From: Rhizobium sp. Q54
Lineage (GTDB): Bacteria > Pseudomonadota > Alphaproteobacteria > ATCC43930 > CGMCC-115725
Assembly (NCBI GenBank): GCA_945861155.1
Contig: CAMATN010000031.1
Coordinates: 1 to 43,432 of the forward strand
Length of the DNA: 43,432 bases
Reading direction: 5' to 3'
The notes under the pieces are model-generated. The model saw only the letters and a program-made list of their open reading frames with translations. It searched no databases and was not told the DNA's origin. The translations under genes were made by a program, and so were the position numbers. Of this stretch, positions 25,733 through 33,643 are shown one piece after another (position 1 is the stretch's first letter; each line of letters opens with the position of its first letter).

Positions 25733-26325
25733 GCGAGCGCCGGGAGCAATTGCGCCTGCTCGAGGCGCTGTTCTTCGCCGCGCCGGAGCCGCTGGCCGAG
25801 GACGAGCTGTCGCAGCGTCTCGGCGACGGCTCGGATGTGGTGGCGCTGGTGCGCGAGCTGGCGGAGAGCTATGCGGAGCGTGGGGTCAATTTGGTTTGCC
25901 TCGCCGGGGGCTGGACCTTCCGCACCGCGCCGGACCTTGCCCCGCTTCTCGCCACGGAACGGGTCGTCGCGCGCAAGCTGTCGCGCGCCGCGGTCGAGAC
26001 GCTGGCGATCGTCGCCTATCACCAGCCGGTCACCCGCGCCGAGATCGAGGCGATCCGCGGCGTCGCGCTGGCGCGCGGCACGCTCGACCGGCTGCTGGAG
26101 GCAGGCTGGGTGCGCCCGAGGGGACGGCGGGAGGGTCCGGGACGGCCGCTCAATTGGGTGACGACATCGTCCTTTTTGGTCCATTTCGGGCTCGACAGCG
26201 TCAACGAGCTACCCGGGCTCGATGAGTTGCGCGCGGCAGGGCTGCTCGATATCGGGCCGGCCGCCCTCGGCGAGGCTCCGGAGCTTGCGGCGGACGCGGC
26301 CGAGCCCGGCGAATTCGAGGCCTAA
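25729..26325 (+). CDS. scpB: Segregation and condensation protein B
   Basis: This 198-residue winged-helix protein is the dimeric partner of ScpA in the SMC complex, needed for chromosome condensation and partition. Landmarks are LLEALFFAAPEPLAEDELSQRL in the first winged helix, then KLSRAAVETLAIVAYHQPVTRAEIEAIRGV in the second, the most conserved ScpB motif. RGRREGPGRPLNWVTTSSFL follows and the tail is acidic. The start codon overlaps the scpA stop (ATGA). It is followed by 129 non-coding bases where tatA might be expected, and then tatB. Its length agrees with other alphaproteobacterial ScpB proteins. Confidence 0.93.
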   Translation: MSERREQLRLLEALFFAAPEPLAEDELSQRLGDGSDVVALVRELAESYAERGVNLVCLAGGWTFRTAPDLAPLLATERVVARKLSRAAVETLAIVAYHQPVTRAEIEAIRGVALARGTLDRLLEAGWVRPRGRREGPGRPLNWVTTSSFLVHFGLDSVNELPGLDELRAAGLLDIGPAALGEAPELAADAAEPGEFEA

Positions 26326-26454
26326 GGCGGGCCGATTGCCGCTGGGTCGCCTTTCTGAGATTATCGCGCGCCTTGCGGAGCCATTCCATGCCGTTGTCCC
26401 ATCACCGACGCGCGGGCGCCATCGGCGCCCGGCCGCCCTGTTGTCCCTGCCGCG

Positions 26455-26955
26455 ATGCTGTTTGACATCGGCTGGCCGGAATTGTTGCTGATCGGGGTTG
26501 TCGCGTTGATCGTGATCGGGCCGAAGGAATTGCCGAACGCGTTGCGCATCGCCGGCTTCTGGTTTCGCAAGGCGCGCAGCCTGTCGCGCGAGTTTCAGGG
26601 CAGCGTCGAGCAGATGATCCGCGAGGCCGAGCTCGACGAAATTCGCAAGGATTTGAAAAAGGCGACTGAATTCGATATCGAGAAGGAATTCCAAAAGACC
26701 GTCGACCCGACTGGCGAGCTTGCCGAAAGCATCAAGCCGCCGCAGATCCCGGATTATTTCGACGACGCGCCCAAGATCGCGGCGGCGCTGCCCGCTCCCG
26801 AAGCCGTCGGGGAGGCGGCGACGGCGGCTCCGACCGAAATCGTCGGGTTTGAGCAGATCGGCGCCGGCGAAGGCGCGGCGCCGGCGTCGAGCGCGCCGGA
26901 CAACTCGGCCGCTGCGCCCGGAGCGGCCGGCGAGCCCGCTCGATCGAAGGCGTAG
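26455..26955 (+). CDS. tatB: Sec-independent translocase subunit TatB
   Basis: This 166-residue protein has an N-terminal helix (FDIGWPELLLIGVVALIVIG), then the hinge GPKELPNALRIAGFWFRKAR and an amphipathic helix rich in Glu/Arg (SLSREFQGSVEQMIREAELD). The tail is Ala/Pro-rich. The glutamate in the helix (WPELLLI) and the longer tail mark TatB rather than TatA. TatB with TatC recognises twin-arginine signal peptides at the inner membrane. It is followed after eight bases by tatC. No tatA precedes it: the 129-base gap to scpB codes nothing TatA-like. Either tatA is elsewhere or TatB is dual-purpose here. Confidence 0.93.
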   Translation: MLFDIGWPELLLIGVVALIVIGPKELPNALRIAGFWFRKARSLSREFQGSVEQMIREAELDEIRKDLKKATEFDIEKEFQKTVDPTGELAESIKPPQIPDYFDDAPKIAAALPAPEAVGEAATAAPTEIVGFEQIGAGEGAAPASSAPDNSAAAPGAAGEPARSKA

Positions 26956-26963
26956 GACCGACC

Positions 26964-27815
26964 ATGGCCGATGACGACAAGTTAGCGGGCGATAAAGAGG
27001 AGGACGAACTCGAAGGTGGGCGGATGCCGCTCCTCGACCACCTGATCGAGCTGCGCAACCGGCTGATGTGGTCGCTCGGCGCGGTCATCATCGCATTCAT
27101 CGTCGCCTATCAGTTCAAGGAGAGCATCTACGCCTTTCTGACCCAGCCGCTCGCCGACATCTATGCCGGCCAGCCCGGTCGCAAGATGATCTTTACCGCG
27201 CTGACCGAGGCGTTCTTCACCTACCTCAAGGTGTCGTTCTGGGCGGCGATCTGCATCGCCTTTCCGGTCGTCGCGATGCAGCTGTGGAGATTCGTCGCGC
27301 CCGGTCTCTACAAGACCGAGAAACACGCCTTTCTGCCCTATCTATGCGCGACTCCGCTCTTGTTCGCGCTGGGCGGGGCGCTCGCCTATTACGTCGTCAT
27401 ACCGATGGCGTTCCGCTTTTTCCTGAGCTTCGAGTCGCCGGGCACGGACGGGTCGCTGCCGATCGTCTCCGAGCCCAAGGTCAACGAATACCTGTCGCTG
27501 GTGATGACGCTTCTGTTCGCGTTCGGGGTCTCGTTCCAGCTGCCGGTGCTGCTGACCTTGATGGCGCATGCCGGGCTCGTCACCGCCGCGGGCCTAGCCT
27601 CGAAACGGCGATACGCGATCGTGGCGATGTTCGCTGTCGCCGCAGTGCTGACCCCGCCCGACGTGATCAGCCAGATCTGCCTCGCGATCCCGTTGATCAT
27701 CCTCTACGAGGTCTCGATCTATGCCGCGCGCCTGGTCGAGAAGGCGCGCGCCAGGCGCGAGGCCGAGGAAGAGGCGGAACTCGCCGGCGGCGGCAAGCCC
27801 GCTCCGGGGGAGTAG
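26964..27815 (+). CDS. tatC: Sec-independent translocase subunit TatC
   Basis: This 283-residue polytopic inner-membrane protein is the core of the twin-arginine translocase. The cytosolic N-terminal signal-recognition stretch MPLLDHLIELRNRLMWSL is followed by six helices. FVAPGLYKTEKHAFLPYL (first cytoplasmic loop) and the DVISQICLAIPLIILYE helix are family signatures. The N-terminal leader MADDDKLAGDKEEDELEGG is acidic and longer than in E. coli. The C-terminal tail is rich in Glu and Arg (KARARREAEEEAELAGG). It is coupled to tatB (8-base gap). The following 160 bases contain a palindromic repeat before serS, suggesting the Tat message may end or be processed there. Confidence 0.95.
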   Translation: MADDDKLAGDKEEDELEGGRMPLLDHLIELRNRLMWSLGAVIIAFIVAYQFKESIYAFLTQPLADIYAGQPGRKMIFTALTEAFFTYLKVSFWAAICIAFPVVAMQLWRFVAPGLYKTEKHAFLPYLCATPLLFALGGALAYYVVIPMAFRFFLSFESPGTDGSLPIVSEPKVNEYLSLVMTLLFAFGVSFQLPVLLTLMAHAGLVTAAGLASKRRYAIVAMFAVAAVLTPPDVISQICLAIPLIILYEVSIYAARLVEKARARREAEEEAELAGGGKPAPGE

Positions 27816-27888
27816 GGGGCGAGAGCTTTATTGGGTGTCTGGCCGGTGAGAGCTTTCGTTATTAGGAGTGCACACGATTTCCTTGACC

Positions 27889-27948
27889 GTCATCACTGGG
27901 CTTGTCCCGGTGATCCACGTGGATGGCCGGGACAAGCCCGGCCATGAC
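27889..27948. repeat. Interspersed palindromic repeat, family A (copy 2)
   Basis: A 28-base left arm (27889-27916) and a 28-base right arm (27921-27948) form an imperfect hairpin with loop ACGT and five mismatches. Each arm contains the inner motif GGGCTTGTCCCGG or its complement. A copy of the right arm is at 35-62. The element lies between tatC and serS and is readable in frame with serS, encoding a peptide of the [17 protein letters not shown] type that often appears in automated annotation. Confidence 0.85.
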
Positions 27949-27975
27949 GAAGTGGGAGAGCTTCGAAGGGCAGTC

Positions 27976-29256
27976 ATGCACGATTTGCGATGGATCCGGG
28001 AAAACCCGGAGGAATTCGACACGGGTCTCGCTCGGCGTGGCCTGGCGCGCGCGGCCGAGGGGGTTCTCAGGCTCGATAGTCAATGGCGAGCGCTGGAAAC
28101 CGAGGCGCAGGAATCGCAGGCGACGCGCAATCGGATGTCGCGCGAGGTCGGCGCCATGAAGAAGCGCGGCGAGCCGGTTGATGAGGTCATGCGGCAAATT
28201 CAGTATGGCAAAGACAGCGAGGCCGCGACAGCCGCCCGAGCAGCCGAGTTGCGCCGACAATTGGACGAATTGCTCGCGAGCCTGCCGAACCTGCCGGCGG
28301 CGGATGTGCCGGATGGCGACGAGAGCGCCAACCGCGAATTGCGCCGGATCGGGGCGCCGCCCTCGTTCGATTTCGCGCCGCTGCCGCACGAGGCGATCGG
28401 CGACAATTCAGGGCTGATGGATTTCGCCCTCGCCGCGAAGCTGTCGGGCGCGCGTTTTGTCGTGCTGAAAGGCGCGCTGGCCCGGCTCGAACGCGCGATC
28501 GCGCAATTCATGCTCGATCTGCACACGGGCGAATTCAGCTACACAGAGATCGCGCCGCCTTATCTGGTGCGCGACGAGATCGCGTTCGGCACCGGCAATC
28601 TGCCGAAAGCCGCCGAGGACATGTTTCGCACCACCGGCGGGCTGTGGCTGATTCCGACCGCCGAGATGCCGCTGACCAACCTCGTCGCCGGCGAGATCCT
28701 CGACGAGGCCGCGCTGCCGCTCAGGTTTACCGCGTGGACTCCGTGTTTTCGCTCGGAAGCGGGCGCCGCGGGGCGCGACACCCGCGGCATGATCCGCCAG
28801 CACCAATTTGCCAAGGTCGAGCTGGTGTCGATCACCCGGCCGGAGGATTCCGAGGCCGAGCACGAGCGCATGACCGGCTGTGCCGAGGAAGTCCTGAAGC
28901 GGCTCGGCCTCGCCTACCGGGTCGTGCTGCTGGCGACCGGCGACATGGGTTTCGCGGCACGCAAGACCTACGATATCGAGGTATGGCTGCCCGGCCAGAA
29001 CGCCTATCGCGAGATTTCAAGCTGCTCGAATTGCGGCCCGTTCCAGGCCCAGCGGATGAAGGCGCGCTATCGCCCCGCGGGTGGCCCGCGGGAGGGCAGG
29101 GGGACCCAGCCGGTGCATACCCTCAACGGCTCCGCGCTCGCGGTCGGCCGCACGATGATCGCGATCCTCGAGAACTTTCAGCGCAGCGACGGCACCGTCG
29201 CGATCCCCGAGGCGTTGCAGCCCTATATGGGCGGGCAAAAGGTGATTGGGGGCTGA
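27976..29256 (+). CDS. serS: Seryl-tRNA synthetase
   Basis: This 426-residue class II synthetase charges tRNA-Ser (and tRNA-Sec if present). It begins with the antiparallel coiled-coil arm (about residues 25-105) and has motif 2 in [20 protein letters not shown] and motif 3 in [18 protein letters not shown]. All active-site arginines expected from these motifs are visible. The start [15 protein letters not shown] at 27976 is family-standard; the frame runs upstream through the palindromic repeat and would add 36 spurious residues. The next ATG overlaps the serS stop (TGATG), but the reading frame there is only a 20-codon surE remnant. Confidence 0.96.
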   Translation: MHDLRWIRENPEEFDTGLARRGLARAAEGVLRLDSQWRALETEAQESQATRNRMSREVGAMKKRGEPVDEVMRQIQYGKDSEAATAARAAELRRQLDELLASLPNLPAADVPDGDESANRELRRIGAPPSFDFAPLPHEAIGDNSGLMDFALAAKLSGARFVVLKGALARLERAIAQFMLDLHTGEFSYTEIAPPYLVRDEIAFGTGNLPKAAEDMFRTTGGLWLIPTAEMPLTNLVAGEILDEAALPLRFTAWTPCFRSEAGAAGRDTRGMIRQHQFAKVELVSITRPEDSEAEHERMTGCAEEVLKRLGLAYRVVLLATGDMGFAARKTYDIEVWLPGQNAYREISSCSNCGPFQAQRMKARYRPAGGPREGRGTQPVHTLNGSALAVGRTMIAILENFQRSDGTVAIPEALQPYMGGQKVIGG

Positions 29257-29318
29257 TGGCTGATGCACATATCGATCCGGGCAAATGCCGGATTCTGATT
29301 TCCAACGCATTGCGCTAG
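29256..29318 (+). pseudogene. surE: surE remnant (first codons only)
   Basis: A 20-codon frame starts on the last base of serS (TGATG) and reads [20 protein letters not shown] before a stop. CRILISN matches the RILISN that opens SurE 5'-nucleotidases, where DDG normally follows. In many alphaproteobacteria surE and then pcm stand exactly here, between serS and the LysM/M23 gene. The rest of surE and all of pcm seem deleted. The bases up to the next gene (29319-29431) show no recognisable SurE or Pcm sequence. This is inferred from seven matching residues plus position, so it is probable but not proved. Confidence 0.5.
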
Positions 29319-29431
29319 GGCGCGGGGCGATTTCGCCCTAAACTATCGCGAACCGCTTGGCGCCTCCGCGGCGTGGGGTCGATCGAGGGCGTGGCGGGCT
29401 TGCTTGTCGGGGGACGGGCAAGGAGGGGGAA

Positions 29432-30454
29432 ATGAGCCAACCGCGATTCGGGCGGCCACGCATCCTGCGGGCTGCTGCGGCTGCCGTACTTGCCGGCCTT
29501 GTTGCGGGCTGCGGATCCGGTCCGCCGGCGCCGGTTATCCTGAACGGCGCCGCGCCGGGCATGGCCGGGGACGGCCCGGCAGGGGCGATGCCCGGAGCGA
29601 TGCCCCGGGCGCTGACCAACCCGGTTCCCAAAGCGATGCCGGCTTTGCGCGAGAACCGCCGTATCGTCGTGCAACGCGGCCAGTCGCTGGGTCGCATCGC
29701 GCAGGAATACCGCGTGTCGGAGCGCGCGATCATCGCGGCCAACAATCTGAAGCCGCCCTACAAGATCGAAACCGGGCAGAATCTGCTGATCCCCGGAGCC
29801 GGTGCGCCGCTCAGCCAGGCAAAAGCCGCACCGCCGGCTGGGGCGGGGCGCCCGCCGCCCGAGATCATCCCGCTGGACGGACCGGCGCCAGGAAAATCGA
29901 TCGCCTTCCCGCCGGCCGCGTCCGCGCCCGCCGAGCCGCCTGCCATTGCCGGTTCGCAAAGGCCGCCGCCGGGTCCGCCGCACGGCGCCGCCGAGAGCGC
30001 GCGCGCCGAAGCCGCGAAACCGGCGCCGAGCTCGAAGGGCAGCCCCATGCCGTGGCCGGTGCAGGGCCGGGTCCTTGCCGGGTATGGCGTCGCGGCGGGG
30101 GGCGCCCACAATGATGGAATAAACATCGCCGCGCCGCGCGGGGCGCCGGTCCGGGCCGTCGACGGCGGTGTCGTCGCCTATGCCGGAAACGAGGTGCGCG
30201 GCTACGGCAATCTGGTCCTCGTCAAGCACGCCAACGGCTTTATCTCGGCCTATGCGCATCTGGAGGAGCTGCTGGTTAAGCGCGATGAGCAGGTCAAACG
30301 TGGCCAGGTGATCGCCAAGGTCGGCGCGACCGGCGGGGTCGGCGAGCCGCAGCTCCATTTCGAGCTGCGCCGCGACAAGCGCGCCGTCGATCCGCGCGAG
30401 TTTCTCGCTCCCACGCCCAGCGCCGGCAGCAAGGGTGTCGCGAGCCCGGGCTGA
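29432..30454 (+). CDS. NlpD/DipM-like LysM and degenerate M23 lipoprotein
   Basis: This 340-residue lipoprotein has its signal peptide ending in lipobox LVAGC, with lipidated Cys27. A LysM peptidoglycan-binding domain follows (about 77-121, VVQRGQSLGRIAQEYRVSER). A Pro/Ala linker leads to an M23 fold (about 200-335). The zinc site looks disabled: H226 is followed by N231 where the metal-binding Asp is expected, and the terminal HxH reads Q307-L-H309 (PQLHFELR). H276 is present. Such degenerate proteins activate cell-wall amidases instead of cutting. The start at 29432 has a strong ribosome-binding site (AGGAGGGG). It lies between the surE remnant and the convergent ATPase. Confidence 0.9.
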   Translation: MSQPRFGRPRILRAAAAAVLAGLVAGCGSGPPAPVILNGAAPGMAGDGPAGAMPGAMPRALTNPVPKAMPALRENRRIVVQRGQSLGRIAQEYRVSERAIIAANNLKPPYKIETGQNLLIPGAGAPLSQAKAAPPAGAGRPPPEIIPLDGPAPGKSIAFPPAASAPAEPPAIAGSQRPPPGPPHGAAESARAEAAKPAPSSKGSPMPWPVQGRVLAGYGVAAGGAHNDGINIAAPRGAPVRAVDGGVVAYAGNEVRGYGNLVLVKHANGFISAYAHLEELLVKRDEQVKRGQVIAKVGATGGVGEPQLHFELRRDKRAVDPREFLAPTPSAGSKGVASPG

Positions 30455-30468
30455 GCGGATTTGCCTTA

Positions 30469-31329
30469 TCAGGAAAGCGGTTTGCCGAGCCGGCCGGCGA
30501 CGTCCTGGATGAACTGCCAGGCGACGCGCCCCGAGCGTGCGCCGCGGGTGATCGACCATTCGCTGGCTTCGGCGCGGAGCTGGTCGGCCGGCAGGTCGAG
30601 TCGGTAATGCGCGGCGTAGCCCCGCACGATCGCCTGATAGGTTTCCTGGTCGACATTGTGAAACCCGAGCCACAGCCCGAACCGGTCGGACAGCGACACC
30701 TTCTCCTCGACCGCCTCGGCCGGGTTGATCGCGGTCGAGCGCTCGTTTTCGATCATGTCGCGCGCCATCAGATGGCGCCGGTTCGAGGTGGCGTACAGCA
30801 CGACATTGCCGGGGCGCCCCTCGATCCCGCCTTCGAGCACCGCCTTCAGCGATTTATAACTGGCATCGTTCTGGTCGAATGACAGGTCGTCGCAGAACAA
30901 CAGGCAGCGCCGCGCGCTGCTCCGGGCCAGCGTCAACAGGCGCGGCAGGCTCGGGATGTCCTCGCGATGGATCTCGATCAGCGCGAGCGCCCCCGGTTGC
31001 TGCTCATCATTGACGGCGGCATGGACAGCCTTGACCAGCGCGCTCTTGCCGGTGCCGCGCGCGCCCCACAAGAGCACGTTGTTGGCCGGCAGCCCGGCCG
31101 CGAAACGCTCGGTGTTCTCGACGAGGATATCGCGCACCCGGTCGATGCCGCGCAACAGGCCGAGCGGCACGCGATTGACGACCGGCACCGGCTCCAGCCA
31201 TTCCCGCTCGGCATGCCAGACAAAGGCGTCGGCCGCGTCGAGATCGTTGACCGCGGCCGGGGTTGGAGCGAGGCGCTCGAGCGCCTCGGCGATGCGGTGG
31301 AGAAGCGGGACAAGATCGTGTTCGGGCAT
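30469..31329 (-). CDS. DUF815-family AAA+ ATPase
   Basis: This 286-residue ATPase has Walker A GARGTGKS (in NVLLWGARGTGKSALVKAV) and Walker B CLLFCDDLSF. NVVLYATSNRRHLMARDM holds the sensor-1 Asn region. Residues after position 200 carry the SLSDRFGLWLGFHN stretch typical of DUF815, and an arginine finger is likely near there. The N-terminal 70 residues include the helix FVWHAEREWLEPVPVVN. Its function is unknown; the family is often called an uncharacterised ATP-binding protein and has been compared with DnaA/RuvB-type AAA+ proteins. MPEHDLV at 31329 is preferred; a 13-codon extension is poor. It is on the opposite strand between the nlpD-like gene and yajC, a placement common in Rhizobiales-like genomes. 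Confidence 0.87.
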   Translation of the reverse strand: MPEHDLVPLLHRIAEALERLAPTPAAVNDLDAADAFVWHAEREWLEPVPVVNRVPLGLLRGIDRVRDILVENTERFAAGLPANNVLLWGARGTGKSALVKAVHAAVNDEQQPGALALIEIHREDIPSLPRLLTLARSSARRCLLFCDDLSFDQNDASYKSLKAVLEGGIEGRPGNVVLYATSNRRHLMARDMIENERSTAINPAEAVEEKVSLSDRFGLWLGFHNVDQETYQAIVRGYAAHYRLDLPADQLRAEASEWSITRGARSGRVAWQFIQDVAGRLGKPLS

Positions 31330-31577
31330 AGGCCTCGATTTGCGGGAGAGGCGCCGGGCAAGCGGCAAAGGCGGCGGACGCTATCACAGCCGCCGTCGCG
31401 GCGGAAACGCGTGAAGTGACCAACGATTGCCCTTTTCCGGGGCATCGCGTACCAATGCGCGCGGGGCTGGTCGCCTCGTGCGGGCGTTGCGACAGCGCTT
31501 GTCCGGACCGGCGGAGCGCACCATTTCGATGCCGGCGCCGGCGCCTCATTCGCCGGCTTGGGGTAAGGACGGGCCTG

Positions 31578-31916
31578 ATGGATCAGAATGCGTTAATCCA
31601 GTTTCTGCCGCTCGTTCTGATCTTCATCGTGTTCTATTTCCTGTTGATCCGGCCGCAGCAGAAAAAGCAGAAGGATCACCGAACGATGCTCGACGCGCTC
31701 CGGCGCGGCGATCGCATCGTCACCGGCGGCGGATTTCTCGGCACGGTCTCGAAGGTGGTGAGCCCCGAGGAAGTCGAGGTCGATCTCGCGCCGAACGTCC
31801 GCGTTCGGGTGCTGCGCAGCACCATTGGGAGCGTCCTGACCAAGCCCGACCCCGCCGCCGCGCGCGAAGCCGCCAAGGACAAGGAACCGGCGCGGCGCGA
31901 GGCTGACAAGGTGTGA
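31578..31916 (+). CDS. yajC: Preprotein translocase accessory subunit YajC
   Basis: This 112-residue single-pass protein has an N-terminal helix (IQFLPLVLIFIVFYFLLIRP), then PQQKKQKDHRTMLDALRRGD. A conserved cytoplasmic small beta domain follows: RIVTGGGFLGTVSKVV, then LAPNVRVRVLRSTIGSVL. YajC forms a complex with SecD and SecF at the SecYEG channel. It is the first gene of yajC-secD-secF. About 250 bases separate it from the divergent ATPase gene, so the promoter is there. The stop at 31916 is 98 bases before secD. Confidence 0.95.
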   Translation: MDQNALIQFLPLVLIFIVFYFLLIRPQQKKQKDHRTMLDALRRGDRIVTGGGFLGTVSKVVSPEEVEVDLAPNVRVRVLRSTIGSVLTKPDPAAAREAAKDKEPARREADKV

Positions 31917-32014
31917 CCCTGTTGGCGCCTTGTTTTCGAATCCCTGATCGAAAGGTCGACGGCCGGGTTGAGTGGGGATCGTTCTCGCTCATTCGGACCG
32001 GGAAATCCTAGCGG

Positions 32015-33592
32015 ATGCTCTATTTCGCCACCTGGAAAGTGCTGCTGATCTGTGCGATTTGCGCGCTCGGCGTGCTGTTGAGCCTGCCCAATTTGTTCAC
32101 CCCGGCGCAGCTCGCGGTCTTGCCGCAGTTCATCCCCCATAAGCAGGTGGCGCTCGGTCTCGACCTGCGCGGCGGCTCGTATCTGCTGCTCGAAGTCGAT
32201 GTCGCCGCAGCCGAGCGCGAGCGCCTCAATTCGGTCACCGAAACCGTGCGCAACGCGCTGCGCAACGCGAAGATCGGCTATACCGGTCTCAACGCCGAGG
32301 GCAATGCGATCGTCTTCACGATCCGCGACGCCGACCGGCTGGAGGAGGCGCGGCAGCTCCTCGCAAAGACCGATTCCGAACTGACCGTGGAGATTCGCGG
32401 CGACGGGGCCGGTACGATGAAGTTCGGCCAGGTCGCGACCGAGACACGTCGCCGGCAGGCGGTCGAACAGTCGATCGAGATCATCCGCCGGCGCGTCGAC
32501 GAAACCGGCACCAAGGAGCCGACGATCCAGCGCGAGGGGCAGAACCGCATCCTCGTGCAGCTGCCCGGGATCGACAATCCCGAGCACGTCAAGGCGCTGC
32601 TCGGACGCACCGCCAAGCTGACCTTCCAGATGGTCGATTCGAGCGTCACGCTGGAGGATGCGCGCCGCGGCCGTTTGCCGCCCGGCACCGAAATCCTGCA
32701 GGCTCAGGAGGAGCGCGGCAATCGCGGCGGTGCGGCGGCCTATGTCGTGCGCAAGCGGGTCATCGTTGGCGGCGACACGCTGACCGACGCGCAAGCCACC
32801 TTCCAGGACAACCAGCCGGTCGTCAGCTTCAAATTCGACGGCGCCGGGGCGCGCCGTTTCGGCGACGCGACCCGCGAGAATGTCGGCAAGCCCTTCGCGA
32901 TCGTGCTCGACAACAAGGTGATCAGCGCGCCGGTGATCCGCGAGCCGATCACCGGCGGCAGCGGCATTATCTCCGGCAGTTTCACCGTGCAGTCGGCGAG
33001 CGACCTGGCGCTATTGCTGCGCGCCGGCGCGTTGCCGGCGCCGATCACGATCCTCGAAGAGCGCACCGTCGGGGCGCAGCTCGGCGCCGATTCAATCCAG
33101 GCCGGGACCCTCGCCAGCATCGTCGCGGTTGTCCTCGTCGTCGTATTCATGGTGCTGTTCTACGGGCTGTTCGGAATCTTCGCCGACGTGGCGCTGTTCT
33201 TCAATTTGTGCCTGATGCTGGCGGCGTTGTCGCTGCTCGGCGCGACCTTGACCCTGCCGGGCATCGCCGGGATCGCTCTGACGATAGGCATGGCGGTCGA
33301 CGCCAACGTCTTGATCTACGAGCGCATCAAGGAGGAGGTGCGGAGCGGGCGCTCGATGCTATCCTCACTGGAGGCCGGGTTTACCCGCGCCTTTGGCACG
33401 ATCCTCGACAGCCATGTGACGACGCTGGTGGCCGGAATCCTGCTCTATTGGCTGGGCTCGGGTCCGGTGAAAGGGTTTGCCGTCACGCTCAGCATCGGCG
33501 TGCTGACATCGCTGTTCTCGGCAATCCTGGTGACCCGGTTGCAGATCGTGACCTGGGTGCGGCAAACAAAGCCGAAGGAAATCCCGCTGTGA
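32015..33592 (+). CDS. secD: Protein translocase subunit SecD
   Basis: This 525-residue RND-type membrane protein uses the proton motive force to pull secreted proteins from SecYEG on the periplasmic side. The first helix (FATWKVLLICAICALGVLLS) is followed by the D2-type GLDLRGGSYLLLEVD, the large periplasmic P1 domain and a block of five helices. The proton-path region is GIAGIALTIGMAVDANVLIY followed by ERIKEE, including the conserved Asp. The length is between the short (about 415) and long (615) types, typical of alphaproteobacteria. It lies 98 bases after yajC and 51 bases before the preferred start of secF. All signatures are intact. Confidence 0.96.
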   Translation: MLYFATWKVLLICAICALGVLLSLPNLFTPAQLAVLPQFIPHKQVALGLDLRGGSYLLLEVDVAAAERERLNSVTETVRNALRNAKIGYTGLNAEGNAIVFTIRDADRLEEARQLLAKTDSELTVEIRGDGAGTMKFGQVATETRRRQAVEQSIEIIRRRVDETGTKEPTIQREGQNRILVQLPGIDNPEHVKALLGRTAKLTFQMVDSSVTLEDARRGRLPPGTEILQAQEERGNRGGAAAYVVRKRVIVGGDTLTDAQATFQDNQPVVSFKFDGAGARRFGDATRENVGKPFAIVLDNKVISAPVIREPITGGSGIISGSFTVQSASDLALLLRAGALPAPITILEERTVGAQLGADSIQAGTLASIVAVVLVVVFMVLFYGLFGIFADVALFFNLCLMLAALSLLGATLTLPGIAGIALTIGMAVDANVLIYERIKEEVRSGRSMLSSLEAGFTRAFGTILDSHVTTLVAGILLYWLGSGPVKGFAVTLSIGVLTSLFSAILVTRLQIVTWVRQTKPKEIPL

Positions 33593-33643
33593 TCGTAGAT
33601 CCCCTTGGTCTCAATCTGGGGGCCTCAAAATGATCGCATTGCC

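Noticed and set aside
29319-29431. Possible pcm remnant after the surE stub
   Set aside because: I read all forward frames and found no Pcm-like motif; only a GGGCGA/TCGCCC dyad near 29325-29340 is visible.
31330-31577. Possible small gene between the DUF815 ATPase and yajC
   Set aside because: Short frames exist on both strands but lack a ribosome-binding site or folded-protein composition. It is best read as the divergent promoter region.
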